From assembly GCF_000497445.1 (NCBI RefSeq), contig NZ_CM002285.1, positions 9,068,033 to 9,107,477 on the forward strand: a stretch of 39,445 nucleotides of DNA, given 5' to 3'. The notes beneath the pieces are model-generated. The model saw only the letters and a program-made list of their open reading frames with translations. It made no database searches and was not told the DNA's origin. The stretch comes from Streptomyces roseochromogenus subsp. oscitans DS 12.976 (GTDB lineage: Bacteria > Actinomycetota > Actinomycetes > Streptomycetales > Streptomycetaceae). Each line of letters begins with the position of its first letter. Position 1 is the first letter of the stretch. Below, one piece after another: positions 1-8,649 of the stretch. The position numbers were made by a program, and so were the translations under genes.

Positions 1-1
1 G

Positions 2-2239
2 TGGAAGCTGGTGACCGGTACCTTCCTGCTGTTCCTGGGCGCCCTGGTGGGCCTGTTCGGGTACGCCTACGCCACGACGACGATCCCCAGCGCCAACCCC
101 AGCACGCAGCAGCAGAGCAACACCTACTACTGGTCGGACGGCTCGGTGATGACCACGCAGGGGTCGACCAACCGGCAGAACGTCGACCTCTCCCAGGTCC
201 CGATGCTGGTGCAGTGGGACTTCCTCGCCGCGGAGAACGCCACTTTCTACAGCGACCCCGGCGTCGACACGCAGGGCATGCTCCGCGCCGTCTATCACAT
301 GGCCACCGGCGGCGAGGTGCAGTCCGGGTCCACCATCACCCAGCAGTTCGTGAAGAACACCTACCTCAGTCAGGACCAGTCGGTCACCCGCAAGCTCAGG
401 GAGATCATGATCTCCCTGAAGATCGGCGGCCAGATGTCCAAGCGGCAGATCCTCCAGGGGTATCTCAACAGCTGCTACTACGGCCGCGACGCGTACGGCA
501 TCGAGGCCGCGGCGCGCACCTACTACCACGAGCACGCCTCCCAGCTGACCGTCAGCCAGGGCGCCTTCATCGCCGCCACGGTCAACGAGCCGAGCCTGCT
601 GATGCACGCCGACACCGACCCGCAGGCCAAGGCCCAGGCCGCGGCGCGCTGGAAGTACGTACTGGACCGCATGGCCAAGATCAACAAGATCACCGCCGCG
701 CAGGAACAGCAGTACCTGGCCGCCGGGTTCCCGACGCCCAAGTCCTACGCTCCGTCGGCGGGGATGTCCGGGCAGACCGGCTACCTGGTGCAGACCGCGG
801 AGAAGTACGTCGAAGCCCACGCGTCCCTCACGGACCAGCAGCTGGGCCACGGCGGCTATCAGATCTACACCACCTTCGACAAGAAGAAGGTGAAGGCGCT
901 GTCGGCGTCCGTCGCGGCGATGGAGCAGAAGCACCTCGACCCGCGACACCGCTCGGCCGACAAGGACGTCCAGGTCGGGGCGGCGTCCATCGATCCGTCC
1001 TCCGGCGCGGTCGTGGCGCTGTACGGCGGCGCGGGCTGGGACAAGGGCCACTGGACGGACAACGCTGACGCCACCGGTGTGCCGGTCGGCTCCACCTTCA
1101 AGCCGATCGACCTGGCCTCCGCCCTGGACCACGGTGCCGTCCTGTCCCCGGGCCAGCAGGCCTCGCCGATCACCCCGGACTCCAAGTTCAACGGCGACGA
1201 CGGAATCACCATCAAGAACCAGCAGGGTCAGGAGCTGCAGGACCCGAGCGACCCCACCGGGCTCCTCCACCAGCGCAACGACGTGCCCACGAAGTGGGGT
1301 TACATCACCCTGCGCAAGGCGATGGAGCAGTCGGTCAACACCCCCTACGTCCAGCTCGGCGAGTACGTCGGCTACGACAACGTGGAGGGCGAGGCCCTCA
1401 AGGCGGGTCTGCTGCGCAAGAGCCTTCAGTACGACACCCCCGGCTTCTACATCGGCACCTCCACTCCGTCGGCGATCCGCATGGCCGACGTGTACGCCAC
1501 CTTCGACGACGAGGGCGTCCAGCACGAGCCGTACTCGGTGACCAAGGTCGTCGCCGACGGCCAGCAGCTGCCCGGCTTCGAGGCGCCGAAGGGCGCCACC
1601 GCCATGCCCTCCTCGACCGCCGACACCGTCACCGACGTCCTGCAAGGTGTCGTGAAGAGCGGAACCGGCACCAACGCGCAGGCCCTGGGCCGCCCGGTGG
1701 CCGGCAAGACCGGCACGACCGACGACTACAAGTCCGCCTGGTTCATCGGCTACACCCCGCAAATGGTCACGGCGGTCAGCATGTTCAAGGAGGATCCGAA
1801 GAACGCCGGCCTGCAGTCGATGCAGGGCGTCGGCGGCTTCTCCAAGGTCTTCGGCGCCGACATGCCCACCGAGGTGTGGACGGGCTACATGACCGCCGCC
1901 CTCCAGGGACAGCCCGTACGCCAGTTCCCGGCCGCGCCCTCGCTCGGCCAGGGCGCCAACGAATTCGGCACCCCGACGGCCACCCCCTCGCCCACCGCGA
2001 GCCCCTCGGCCACCCCGACCACGCAGAGTCCCACCGCCGGTGCCTGTCATCACCGGAAGAAGGGCTGCGTCAGCCCGAGCCCGACCGCCAGCTCCGGAGC
2101 CACTCCTACAGATGGGACCGGTGGCGGCCTGACCGGCGGCGCGGGCGATGGTGGCCTGCTGGGCGGCACCACCGGCGGCGGCACCTCACCCACTCCCACC
2201 CCCACACCGACCTCCACCCACCGCGGCCGGCATCCGTAA
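2..2239 (+). CDS. Bifunctional penicillin-binding protein (GT51 transglycosylase + transpeptidase), 5' end cut off
   Basis: Class A penicillin-binding protein that polymerises lipid II and cross-links peptidoglycan at the outer face of the membrane. The frame is open to the window edge, so the start and cytoplasmic tail lie outside; the first visible residues are the hydrophobic anchor (GTFLLFLGALVGLFGYAYA). Counting from the GTG at 11, the GT51 domain covers about residues 65-240, with the catalytic Glu in ENATFYSDPGVD (usual form EDxxF), then GSTITQQFVKN and KRQILQGYLNSCYYGRDAYGI. The transpeptidase has all three motifs: SxxK in GSTFKPI (about 360), SxN in SVNTPYV (about 440) and KTG in GKTGTTDDYKSAWF (about 565). 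The last ~90 residues are a Pro/Ser/Thr/Gly-rich tail, common in actinobacterial PBPs. Complete apart from the N-terminus. Confidence 0.95.
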   Translation, partial: WKLVTGTFLLFLGALVGLFGYAYATTTIPSANPSTQQQSNTYYWSDGSVMTTQGSTNRQNVDLSQVPMLVQWDFLAAENATFYSDPGVDTQGMLRAVYHMATGGEVQSGSTITQQFVKNTYLSQDQSVTRKLREIMISLKIGGQMSKRQILQGYLNSCYYGRDAYGIEAAARTYYHEHASQLTVSQGAFIAATVNEPSLLMHADTDPQAKAQAAARWKYVLDRMAKINKITAAQEQQYLAAGFPTPKSYAPSAGMSGQTGYLVQTAEKYVEAHASLTDQQLGHGGYQIYTTFDKKKVKALSASVAAMEQKHLDPRHRSADKDVQVGAASIDPSSGAVVALYGGAGWDKGHWTDNADATGVPVGSTFKPIDLASALDHGAVLSPGQQASPITPDSKFNGDDGITIKNQQGQELQDPSDPTGLLHQRNDVPTKWGYITLRKAMEQSVNTPYVQLGEYVGYDNVEGEALKAGLLRKSLQYDTPGFYIGTSTPSAIRMADVYATFDDEGVQHEPYSVTKVVADGQQLPGFEAPKGATAMPSSTADTVTDVLQGVVKSGTGTNAQALGRPVAGKTGTTDDYKSAWFIGYTPQMVTAVSMFKEDPKNAGLQSMQGVGGFSKVFGADMPTEVWTGYMTAALQGQPVRQFPAAPSLGQGANEFGTPTATPSPTASPSATPTTQSPTAGACHHRKKGCVSPSPTASSGATPTDGTGGGLTGGAGDGGLLGGTTGGGTSPTPTPTPTSTHRGRHP

Positions 2240-2940
2240 GGCGGCGGCCGGGGCAAGGCACGCCGCTCACGGCTTCGCTGATACCGGAGCCGCGAACGCG
2301 GCCTCGCAGGACTCCACCCCACGGGGGCCGCGGCTTGTCCCGGTCTCCGAAAGTTTCGGCATGCCTTGTAGTGTCGTGCGCGCCGGGCGAGAAACAGCAA
2401 AGGTCGTCACAAGGGGACAAGTGCGCGACGTGCAGATACCAGCGAAGGCCACAGTCGCCTGTGGTTGCGGGAGGACGGCGCCGACTGGGCTGCCAGTCGC
2501 TTATCTCGCCCTTCGGGCGGAGGCAGACGGAGCCGCACTCCGACTGGGTCGACGCGCGTGAACCGGGGCAAGCCAGTGAATATCAGTCCGAATTCCCGGG
2601 GTGGAGCGCGTGTCGCACCGTCGCGGCCCGCCGTGCCTGCCGACGCCCCGCCGGTCCGACTTTGCGCAGGCTGCCACGACGCTGCTGGACAGCGGCACAT
2701 ACATCAACGACACGCCACCGAGCCTTCCCTGGCACTTCGCAGTCTGCTCTTGGCCAAACCTGGAAGATGGGTGAAACAGTGTCGACGACGGCGTTCTGAC
2801 GGCCAGCGGCGCTTCGAAGGCCGGAGACACATAGCAGCCGTCCCCTGAGCCGCCGAGACGCGAGCTGCCGCCTGGGGGCGAAGCCCCGGATCGCCCGTGT
2901 GTGAAAGAGCCATCACCCGAGTACGACCCAGAGGCCGATC
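2240..2940. other. Gene-poor stretch between the PBP and mannosyltransferase genes
   Basis: No convincing complete gene. It holds an orphan CGAAAGTTTCG palindrome (2347-2359) and a small hairpin GGGGC-GAA-GCCCC at 2875-2887. Two short frames look more protein-like than chance but are broken. One around 2450-2510 reads GHSRLWLREDGADWAASRL. The other, 2601-2774, ends in LLDSGTYINDTPPSLPWHF followed by a few residues and a stop. I cannot assign either; they may be debris of a lost gene downstream of the palindrome. Confidence 0.5.
2347..2359. promoter_or_regulatory. CCGAAA-G-TTTCGG palindrome, xylanase-type (CGAAASTTTCG) operator
   Basis: A perfect 13-bp inverted repeat with one central base. 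It matches the CGAAASTTTCG palindrome known upstream of xylan- and glycan-degradation genes in Streptomyces, bound by LacI-family repressors. No intact glycoside hydrolase follows within 500 bp, so the site is either orphaned or controls a gene that has since decayed. The match is seen directly; function is inferred. Confidence 0.5.
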
Positions 2941-4296
2941 TTGACGATTAACGACAACGAATGGATTTTGCGGCCTGGCGCCCGGGGCAGGGCAGTCGTG
3001 TACGCGGCTCGGACGAGTGACGGCCGGCTGCGGCCGCGTGCCGCGTTGTGGATGGCGGGGGCAAGTGTCTTCCTGTTCGGGCTGGTCGGTGCGAGCGCGC
3101 CCAACCCGAACACGCTGAGGGCGCCGATCACCTGGCTCCGGCTGCCCGCCATGTCAGGCACCGTCTCCGGGGTGGCCACCGCTGTCGCCATCGTGCTGTC
3201 GTGTGCCGGAACGCTTGGTCTGCTCCACGCTCACAGCCGAGGTTGGAGCCCCGATCCCCGAACCCTGTTCCGCGCTGGTGCGCTGGCCGTGCTCCTCTTC
3301 GCGAATCTCACCCCCATCGGCTCCTCCGATACGGCGAGTTACGCCGCCTACGGTCGTATCGCCGCGCTCGGTGGTGATCCGTATGTGACGACGCCCGCCC
3401 AACTGGGCGGAGCCTACGCGCATTTGGTCGGCGACGCCTGGCGGAACTCCCCGTCGGTGTACGGGCCGGTCGCCACGTGGTGGCAAGCCGCTGCCGCGTT
3501 CGTGGGCGGTGGCCAGCCGTGGCTGACGATATGGGTACTGATGCTCGCGAACGCGGCCGCCTTCCTGGCCGCCGGCTTCCTGTTGATGCGCACGGCCGAC
3601 GATCCGGTCCGGGCCGCGCTCCTCTGGAGTGCCAATCCGTTGCTGATCGGCGTGCTGGTCGGGGGTGGGCACCTGGACACCGTCGTCGCCGTCCTGGCAG
3701 TCATCGTCGTCCACTTGGCGCGCAGCACTACCGGAAGGCGCCGGGACCTGACCGTCGGAGGCCTGGTCGGCCTGGCCTGCGGCATCAAGATCAGTGCTGC
3801 ACTGCTCGGTGCCGGGGTGATCTGGCTGCTGCTCCGACGCGGCGCCTGGCGGCGGGCTGCCGGCGTGGTCGGCGCGGCCACGCTGATGTTGGCAGTGCTC
3901 TACGGCATGTACGGCCTGCATGCCCTGGACCCGCTCTCCCAAGCGTCGCACATGGTGTCAATGCCCTCATTGTGGGCCGTGTTCGAACACTTTGCGGCCG
4001 CTGTCGTCGGGCGTGGCGCGGCCGAGGCGAGCGTCAGCGTTCTGTGGCCACTGCTGATGCTCGGGCTGGCTCTGGTCCTCCACCGGCACGTCCCTACAGG
4101 GGCCCCTGCCGTCGTCACCGTCCCATTCGTGCTCTCCTTCGCCTGGATCATCGCGGCACCATGGTCGATGCCGTGGTACGCGGCTCTTGCCTGCGCGCTG
4201 GCGGCGCTGTTCTGCCCTGTCCGCCTATCTCAGCTCCTTATCGTGGTCACCGCCGGCCTGGCCCTGTTCCACAACAGCGGCGGTCACGGTTGGTGA
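2941..4296 (+). CDS. Polytopic GT-C glycosyltransferase, MptA/MptB (alpha-1,6-mannosyltransferase)-like
   Basis: Integral-membrane glycosyltransferase of the GT-C fold, most like actinobacterial polyprenol-phosphomannose-dependent mannosyltransferases. These add mannose from a lipid carrier to extracytoplasmic lipoglycan. The 451-residue product has about ten or more hydrophobic segments. Its best signature is in the first large loop (about residues 120-180): SSDTASYAAYGRIAALGGDPY, then SPSVYGPVATWWQ, the family's xDxxxYxxxGRxxxxGxxPY...Y.P pattern with the acidic residue expected at the active site. A second cue is WSANPLLIGVLVGGGHLD near 230. The TTG start at 2941 has a weak ribosome site; GTG at 2998 is an alternative. 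The next gene encodes a secreted alpha-mannosidase, which fits a mannose-related role. Exact acceptor and linkage are unknown. Confidence 0.8.
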   Translation: MTINDNEWILRPGARGRAVVYAARTSDGRLRPRAALWMAGASVFLFGLVGASAPNPNTLRAPITWLRLPAMSGTVSGVATAVAIVLSCAGTLGLLHAHSRGWSPDPRTLFRAGALAVLLFANLTPIGSSDTASYAAYGRIAALGGDPYVTTPAQLGGAYAHLVGDAWRNSPSVYGPVATWWQAAAAFVGGGQPWLTIWVLMLANAAAFLAAGFLLMRTADDPVRAALLWSANPLLIGVLVGGGHLDTVVAVLAVIVVHLARSTTGRRRDLTVGGLVGLACGIKISAALLGAGVIWLLLRRGAWRRAAGVVGAATLMLAVLYGMYGLHALDPLSQASHMVSMPSLWAVFEHFAAAVVGRGAAEASVSVLWPLLMLGLALVLHRHVPTGAPAVVTVPFVLSFAWIIAAPWSMPWYAALACALAALFCPVRLSQLLIVVTAGLALFHNSGGHGW

Positions 4297-4840
4297 CAGT
4301 GCGGTTGTCGGGGTGGAGCCGGGCACCGGGCCCGCTGACCAGCCAACCGGCCATGCGCTGTGCGCGGTCCGGCGCTGACGTCGGGCGGGGCCCGCGACTG
4401 CGCCGACGAATGTCAAAGTTCCTTGCAGCGTCGCTCATTGCTGTTCGCCTTCGCGACCTGCGCGGTGGGCAGCGCGGCGACGGTGGCGAGGAGACAGTTG
4501 TCCGTTGCACACGGAGAACCTGGCGCTCGCTTGTGTCTTTGCTGGTGTTGCACGCCCATGGCGGCCATGCGGACGGAGTCTTCCCCGCTGAGGCTCCCCA
4601 ACTCAGCCCGGCTTCCGGCTGGTCGGGCGAAGCAGGCGACGCACCGGCTGCGAACTTCGCGCTCAGAAACTGCTGTTGACCTCGTTGACACGCCGTAAGC
4701 CCAGGCGTTTCACTCGACACTCGTGTATGGCAACGTTGTCAGGCCGTTCGAGGCGGCCGGCACCGTCGCCTGTCACTGACGTCCCCGTCCTTCGGCACGT
4801 CACCACCTGTGCGAAGCACGAACCGCTGCGGAGGCAACCG
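4297..4840. other. Intergenic region upstream of the GH92 gene
   Basis: Over 500 bp without a recognisable gene. Open frames exist on both strands (for example 4360-4698 forward and 4413-4691 reverse) but resemble no family I know and have mixed codon use. The only clear signal is a LacI-type palindrome at 4728-4741. TTGACA at 4685-4690 could be a -35 box, but I see no good -10 at the right distance. A long frame runs into the GH92 gene from 4676, but its first 55 residues look like translated leader. Confidence 0.4.
4728..4741. promoter_or_regulatory. LacI-family-type operator TGGCAACGTTGTCA
   Basis: A 14-bp palindrome centred on CG (TGxCAACGTTGxCA, one mismatched pair), the usual architecture of LacI-family operators (TGxxAxCGxTxxCA). 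It lies 99 bp upstream of the GH92 start, a typical distance for repression of a Streptomyces glycoside hydrolase. No lacI-type gene is in the window, so the regulator would act from elsewhere. Confidence 0.5.
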
Positions 4841-7800
4841 ATGGTCCGACCCCGACGTTCAGCTGCGCCACGCAACCGAAAAAGACTCCGGCAACGCCTG
4901 GCCGTGATCTCCGTTCTGGGCATCGCGGCACTCCCGCTCCCGGCCATCGGGAACGCCCATGCCGCGAGCGCCGCGACACCGGCCTTGGTGAACGACCCCG
5001 CGTCCCTCGTCAATCCTCTCATCGGCACCTCCGGAGAGGTGGACACCTTCCCCGGCCCCGATATGCCGGCCGGCATGGTGCAGTGGGGTCCCGACACGAC
5101 GCCCGACCGCCCCTCGGGCGGCGGCTACGAGTTCAACGACGACAAAATATCCGGCTTCAGCCTCACCCATGTCTCGGGACCCGGCTGCGGCGTCGCGGGA
5201 GACCTGCCCGTCCTGCCGGTGACCGGCACGCTGTCGGGCAACCTCGGCAACGCATCCGTCGGCTTCAGCCACGACGACGAGCAGACCGGCATCGGTTACT
5301 ACAAGGTCACCGACGCGGGCGGGGTCACGACCCAGCTGACCGACACCACCCGCGCAGGCCTGGGCACCTTCACCTTCCCCGCGGGCCGGCAGGCGAACCT
5401 GCTGTTCAAGCTCAGCGGCGGCGCCACACAGGTGGACGGCACCCGCGTCCAGGTGGTGAACAAGAAGGAGATCAGCGGGTCGATCGACAGCGGTCACTTC
5501 TGCGGCGCGAACAACCGCTACACCCTGCACTTCGACATCAAGTTCGACCAGCCATTCACCGCAAGCGGCACCTGGGTCGGCAGCACCATCAACCCCAACG
5601 CGACGTCGCTGAAGGCGGGCAAGGCCCGGCAGAACCTTCCGGCACACCCGTCGAAGCCGCTGAAGGAAAAGCACTTCACCGTTCCCGCGGCCCCCTCCCC
5701 GACCGTGCACGGGAACGCCGGTAAATCGTCCGGCACGCCGTCCCCGGCCCCGAGTGCCAGCGCGGCGCCCCGGACGTCAACCGGGGGCAAGACCGCCGCG
5801 GGCAACGACGCCGAGCCCCCCACGACGGGCGCGAACGGCATGTACCTGACGTTCGACACCTCCTCCCATACGACGGTGAGAGCAAAGGTCGGCATCTCCT
5901 ACACCAGTGACGCCAACGCGGCCGGCAACCTCGCCTCCGAGGTCAGGAACTGGAACTTCGACGCCGTAGAACAGGCGAACCACGACGCCTGGAACGCGGT
6001 GCTGAACAAGATCCATATCGGCGGTGGCTCCTCGGACCAGCAGGCGCAGTTCTACACCGCGCTCTACCACGCGCTGCTGCACCCGAACGTCTTCTCGGAC
6101 GACAACGGCCAGTACATGGGCATGGACAACCAGATCCATGAGCTGGCCAAGGGCCAGCAAGCCCAGTACGCCAACTACTCGGGCTGGGACACCTACCGCT
6201 CCCAGACCCAGCTGATGGCCATGGTCGAGCCCAAGGTCACCAGCGACGTCGTCACCTCGATGCTCAACGGCTACGACCAGACGGGCCTGCTGCCCAAGTG
6301 GGCCTCGAACAACGGCGAGAGCTACGTCATGGTCGGTGACCCGGCAGCCGGCATCATCGCCGACGCGTACGCCTTCGGCGCCCGGAGCTTCGATGCGGAC
6401 AAGGCGCTCGCCGCGCTCCAGCACGAGGCCACCGTCCCGAACAACGACCGCCCTGGTGAGTCCGTGCGGGACACCAAGGGCTACCTCCCGCTGGACGAGA
6501 ACGACTACGGCTGCTGCAACTTCTACGGCCCGGTGTCCACGCAGCTGGAGTACGACTCCGCCGACTCCGCCCTCGCCGCCTTCGCGAAGTCGCTGGGCAA
6601 GACGGGCGTCTACCAGAAGTTCGCCACCCGTGCCCAGGACTGGATGAACGTCTTCAACCCGCAGACCGGCTACATGCAGGCAAAGAACAAGGACGGCCAG
6701 TTCGCGGGCGGTTTCACCCCGGGTACCTCCAACGGCTTCGTGGAGGGCACGTCAGCCCAGTACACGCCGATGGTCCCGTTCAACCTGCGGCAGCTCATCC
6801 AGGCGCGCGGCGGTGACACGGCGTACTCGTCCTACCTGGACAGCCTGCTCGACAACATCACCGACCCCGGCAACACCAACGCCAACCTGAGCAACGAGCC
6901 CAGCGTGGAAATCCCCTGGGAGTACGACTACACGGGCCGGCCCTGGAAGACCCAGGAAGCCGTCCGCGAGGCCCAGCAGCACCTGTACTTCAACGCTCCG
7001 GTCGGCTCGTTCGGCAACGACGACCTCGGCGCGATGAGCTCCTGGTACGTCTGGTCCGAGCTGGGCATGTACCCCGAGACCCCGGGCACGGACACCCTGG
7101 CGCTCGGCAGCCCGGCGTTCCCGGCGGCCGAGGTGACCCTCGCAGGCGGCAAGACCGTACAGATCAACGCGCCGCAGGCCGCGCCCGATGCGCCGTACGT
7201 GCAATCCCTCGACGTCAAGGGCAAGGAGTGGAGCAACTCCTGGCTGACGTACCAGCAGTTCAAGGGCGCGGGCACCATCGACTTCACCCTCGGCACCCAG
7301 CCCGACAAGTCCTGGGCGTCCGACCCGTCGGCGGTGCCGCCGTCGGACACCACGGGCGGCGACCGTGTCCTGGCCGCGACCGGCCCCTCCAGCGACGGCC
7401 TGGTGCTCCAGCCGGGCGCGTCCGGTGACGCCACGCTCGACCTCACCAACCTCGGCAGCGAGGACATCACCGTCGACTGGAAGGCGACGTCGCCCTCCGG
7501 CGTCACGCTCGACTCCGCGTCCGGCTCGGTGGAGGTGCCCGCCTCGGGCAGCGCCGAGGCGAAAGTCCATGTGACAGCGGGCGCGAGTGAAGGAACGTTC
7601 CCGGTCGCCTTCGCGCTGACCGACCACAACTCCGGGGCGGCACTGAGCGGGGCGGCCCTGCCCGTGGCCGTGGCCAAGGCCGGCGAGCTGTGGCCGTACG
7701 ACACCAACGAAGGCATCTACCCCGACGGCACGAGTTTCTCGGGCGGCTTCGACAGCGGCGGCTGGGCCTTCTCGCAGAACGCGCTGGCGGCGGCCGGCGT

Positions 7801-8269
7801 CACCAGCGGCTCCACCGTCACGGTCGACGGCATCCCCTACACCTGGCCGACGGTGACGTCCGGTCAGCTGGACAACCTGGAGATGGCCGGCCAGACCATC
7901 CCGATGCCGGCCGGCACATCGGGCGCGTCGCTGGGCCTGCTGGGCACGGCGGCCAACGCACCGACCGACGGCAGCGGGGTCTCGGGCACGATGACCGTCA
8001 CCTATACCGACGGCACTTCCTCGAAGGCGACGGTCGGCTTCTCGGACTGGACGCTCAACGCCGGTTCGAGCAAGCCCATCGCGGGTGACGCCACGGCCGT
8101 CACCACGGGCTACCGGAACACCGGCAGCGGCGGCCGGGACGGCGTGAAGACCTACGTCTTCGCCACGAAGGTCCCGCTCGACGCGTCCAAGCAGGTGGCG
8201 TCGATCACCCTGCCGGTGACGGGCTCGACAGGCACGGACCACCTGTTCGCCTACGGCTTCGGCCAGTGA
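4841..8269 (+). CDS. Secreted GH92 alpha-mannosidase with C-terminal beta-sandwich domains
   Basis: Exported exo-alpha-mannosidase of glycoside hydrolase family 92, a calcium-dependent inverting enzyme trimming mannose from glycans outside the cell. The ATG at 4841 was chosen because GGAGG (4830-4834) precedes it by 6 nt and it opens a classic signal peptide (RPRRSAAPRNRKRLRQR, hydrophobic core, then AHA-ASA). The GH92 core covers about residues 55-820: FPGPDMPAGMVQWGPDT, GYEFNDDKISGFSLTHVSGPGC (about 95), GWDTYRSQ, NEPSVEIPWEYDYTGRPWKTQ (about 685, the region of the general acid Glu) and DDLGAMSSWYVWSELGMYP (about 730). A Ser/Pro/Ala/Thr-rich linker (about residues 282-330) interrupts the N-terminal domain. 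After 850 come a NEW3-like Ig-type domain and a terminal beta-sandwich seen in actinobacterial glycosidases. The product has 1142 residues, longer than the ~750 of a bare catalytic unit. Confidence 0.93.
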   Translation: MVRPRRSAAPRNRKRLRQRLAVISVLGIAALPLPAIGNAHAASAATPALVNDPASLVNPLIGTSGEVDTFPGPDMPAGMVQWGPDTTPDRPSGGGYEFNDDKISGFSLTHVSGPGCGVAGDLPVLPVTGTLSGNLGNASVGFSHDDEQTGIGYYKVTDAGGVTTQLTDTTRAGLGTFTFPAGRQANLLFKLSGGATQVDGTRVQVVNKKEISGSIDSGHFCGANNRYTLHFDIKFDQPFTASGTWVGSTINPNATSLKAGKARQNLPAHPSKPLKEKHFTVPAAPSPTVHGNAGKSSGTPSPAPSASAAPRTSTGGKTAAGNDAEPPTTGANGMYLTFDTSSHTTVRAKVGISYTSDANAAGNLASEVRNWNFDAVEQANHDAWNAVLNKIHIGGGSSDQQAQFYTALYHALLHPNVFSDDNGQYMGMDNQIHELAKGQQAQYANYSGWDTYRSQTQLMAMVEPKVTSDVVTSMLNGYDQTGLLPKWASNNGESYVMVGDPAAGIIADAYAFGARSFDADKALAALQHEATVPNNDRPGESVRDTKGYLPLDENDYGCCNFYGPVSTQLEYDSADSALAAFAKSLGKTGVYQKFATRAQDWMNVFNPQTGYMQAKNKDGQFAGGFTPGTSNGFVEGTSAQYTPMVPFNLRQLIQARGGDTAYSSYLDSLLDNITDPGNTNANLSNEPSVEIPWEYDYTGRPWKTQEAVREAQQHLYFNAPVGSFGNDDLGAMSSWYVWSELGMYPETPGTDTLALGSPAFPAAEVTLAGGKTVQINAPQAAPDAPYVQSLDVKGKEWSNSWLTYQQFKGAGTIDFTLGTQPDKSWASDPSAVPPSDTTGGDRVLAATGPSSDGLVLQPGASGDATLDLTNLGSEDITVDWKATSPSGVTLDSASGSVEVPASGSAEAKVHVTAGASEGTFPVAFALTDHNSGAALSGAALPVAVAKAGELWPYDTNEGIYPDGTSFSGGFDSGGWAFSQNALAAAGVTSGSTVTVDGIPYTWPTVTSGQLDNLEMAGQTIPMPAGTSGASLGLLGTAANAPTDGSGVSGTMTVTYTDGTSSKATVGFSDWTLNAGSSKPIAGDATAVTTGYRNTGSGGRDGVKTYVFATKVPLDASKQVASITLPVTGSTGTDHLFAYGFGQ

Positions 8270-8649
8270 GACCCGGCGGACACTGACGACGGTGGCCGGT
8301 TCCCGGGGCGCGAGCCACGGGGACCGGTCGGCGGTGCTGTCGGTGATCCGGGCTGTGCTGGTGGACCAGGACAGCGCAGTCGGCTTCCTGGGCGAGGTCT
8401 TCGCCCAGGATCAGGCAGAGTTCTTCGACCTGATGGTGCAGCTTGCCGACTTCGCCGCCCTGTGTATGCAGTTCCGCGGCCGCGCGGCTGGGGCCGGGTG
8501 TGGGATCGGGTCGGCGGGCCCGCGTGGGCCGGCTCCGGGGCGCACCTCCGAGGACTGCCCTGGCCGCCGTTCTCGGCCTCGCCGCGGTCGTGTCTGACGT
8601 GAGAGAGGGCGGGATCGGTGTGAGACTGGGCATGGAAGGGGTGATCCGT
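8270..8649. other. Intergenic region with an unassigned open frame
   Basis: Between the mannosidase stop and the phosphatase start. A forward frame, 8292-8597, has strong third-position GC in its middle (AVLSVIRAVLVDQDSAVGFL and the acidic/hydrophobic stretch after it), but has no clear ribosome site and ends in Arg/Pro-rich noise. The reverse strand of the same segment also reads as a plausible helix (GEVGKLHHQVEEL), so the frame may mirror a relic coiled-coil gene. I recognise neither. Confidence 0.35.

Noticed and set aside
4685..4727. A sigma-70-type promoter for the GH92 gene at TTGACA 4685-4690
   Set aside because: No acceptable -10 hexamer at 16-19 bp; the box alone is not enough.
4676..4840. 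A 55-residue longer N-terminus for the mannosidase
   Set aside because: It would place the signal peptide in the middle of the protein and run across the operator; ATG 4841 has GGAGG and begins the signal peptide.
6752..8242. A 496-codon reverse open frame under the GH92 gene
   Set aside because: Val/Gly/Arg-rich antisense translation without motifs; the forward strand is a well-supported glycosidase.
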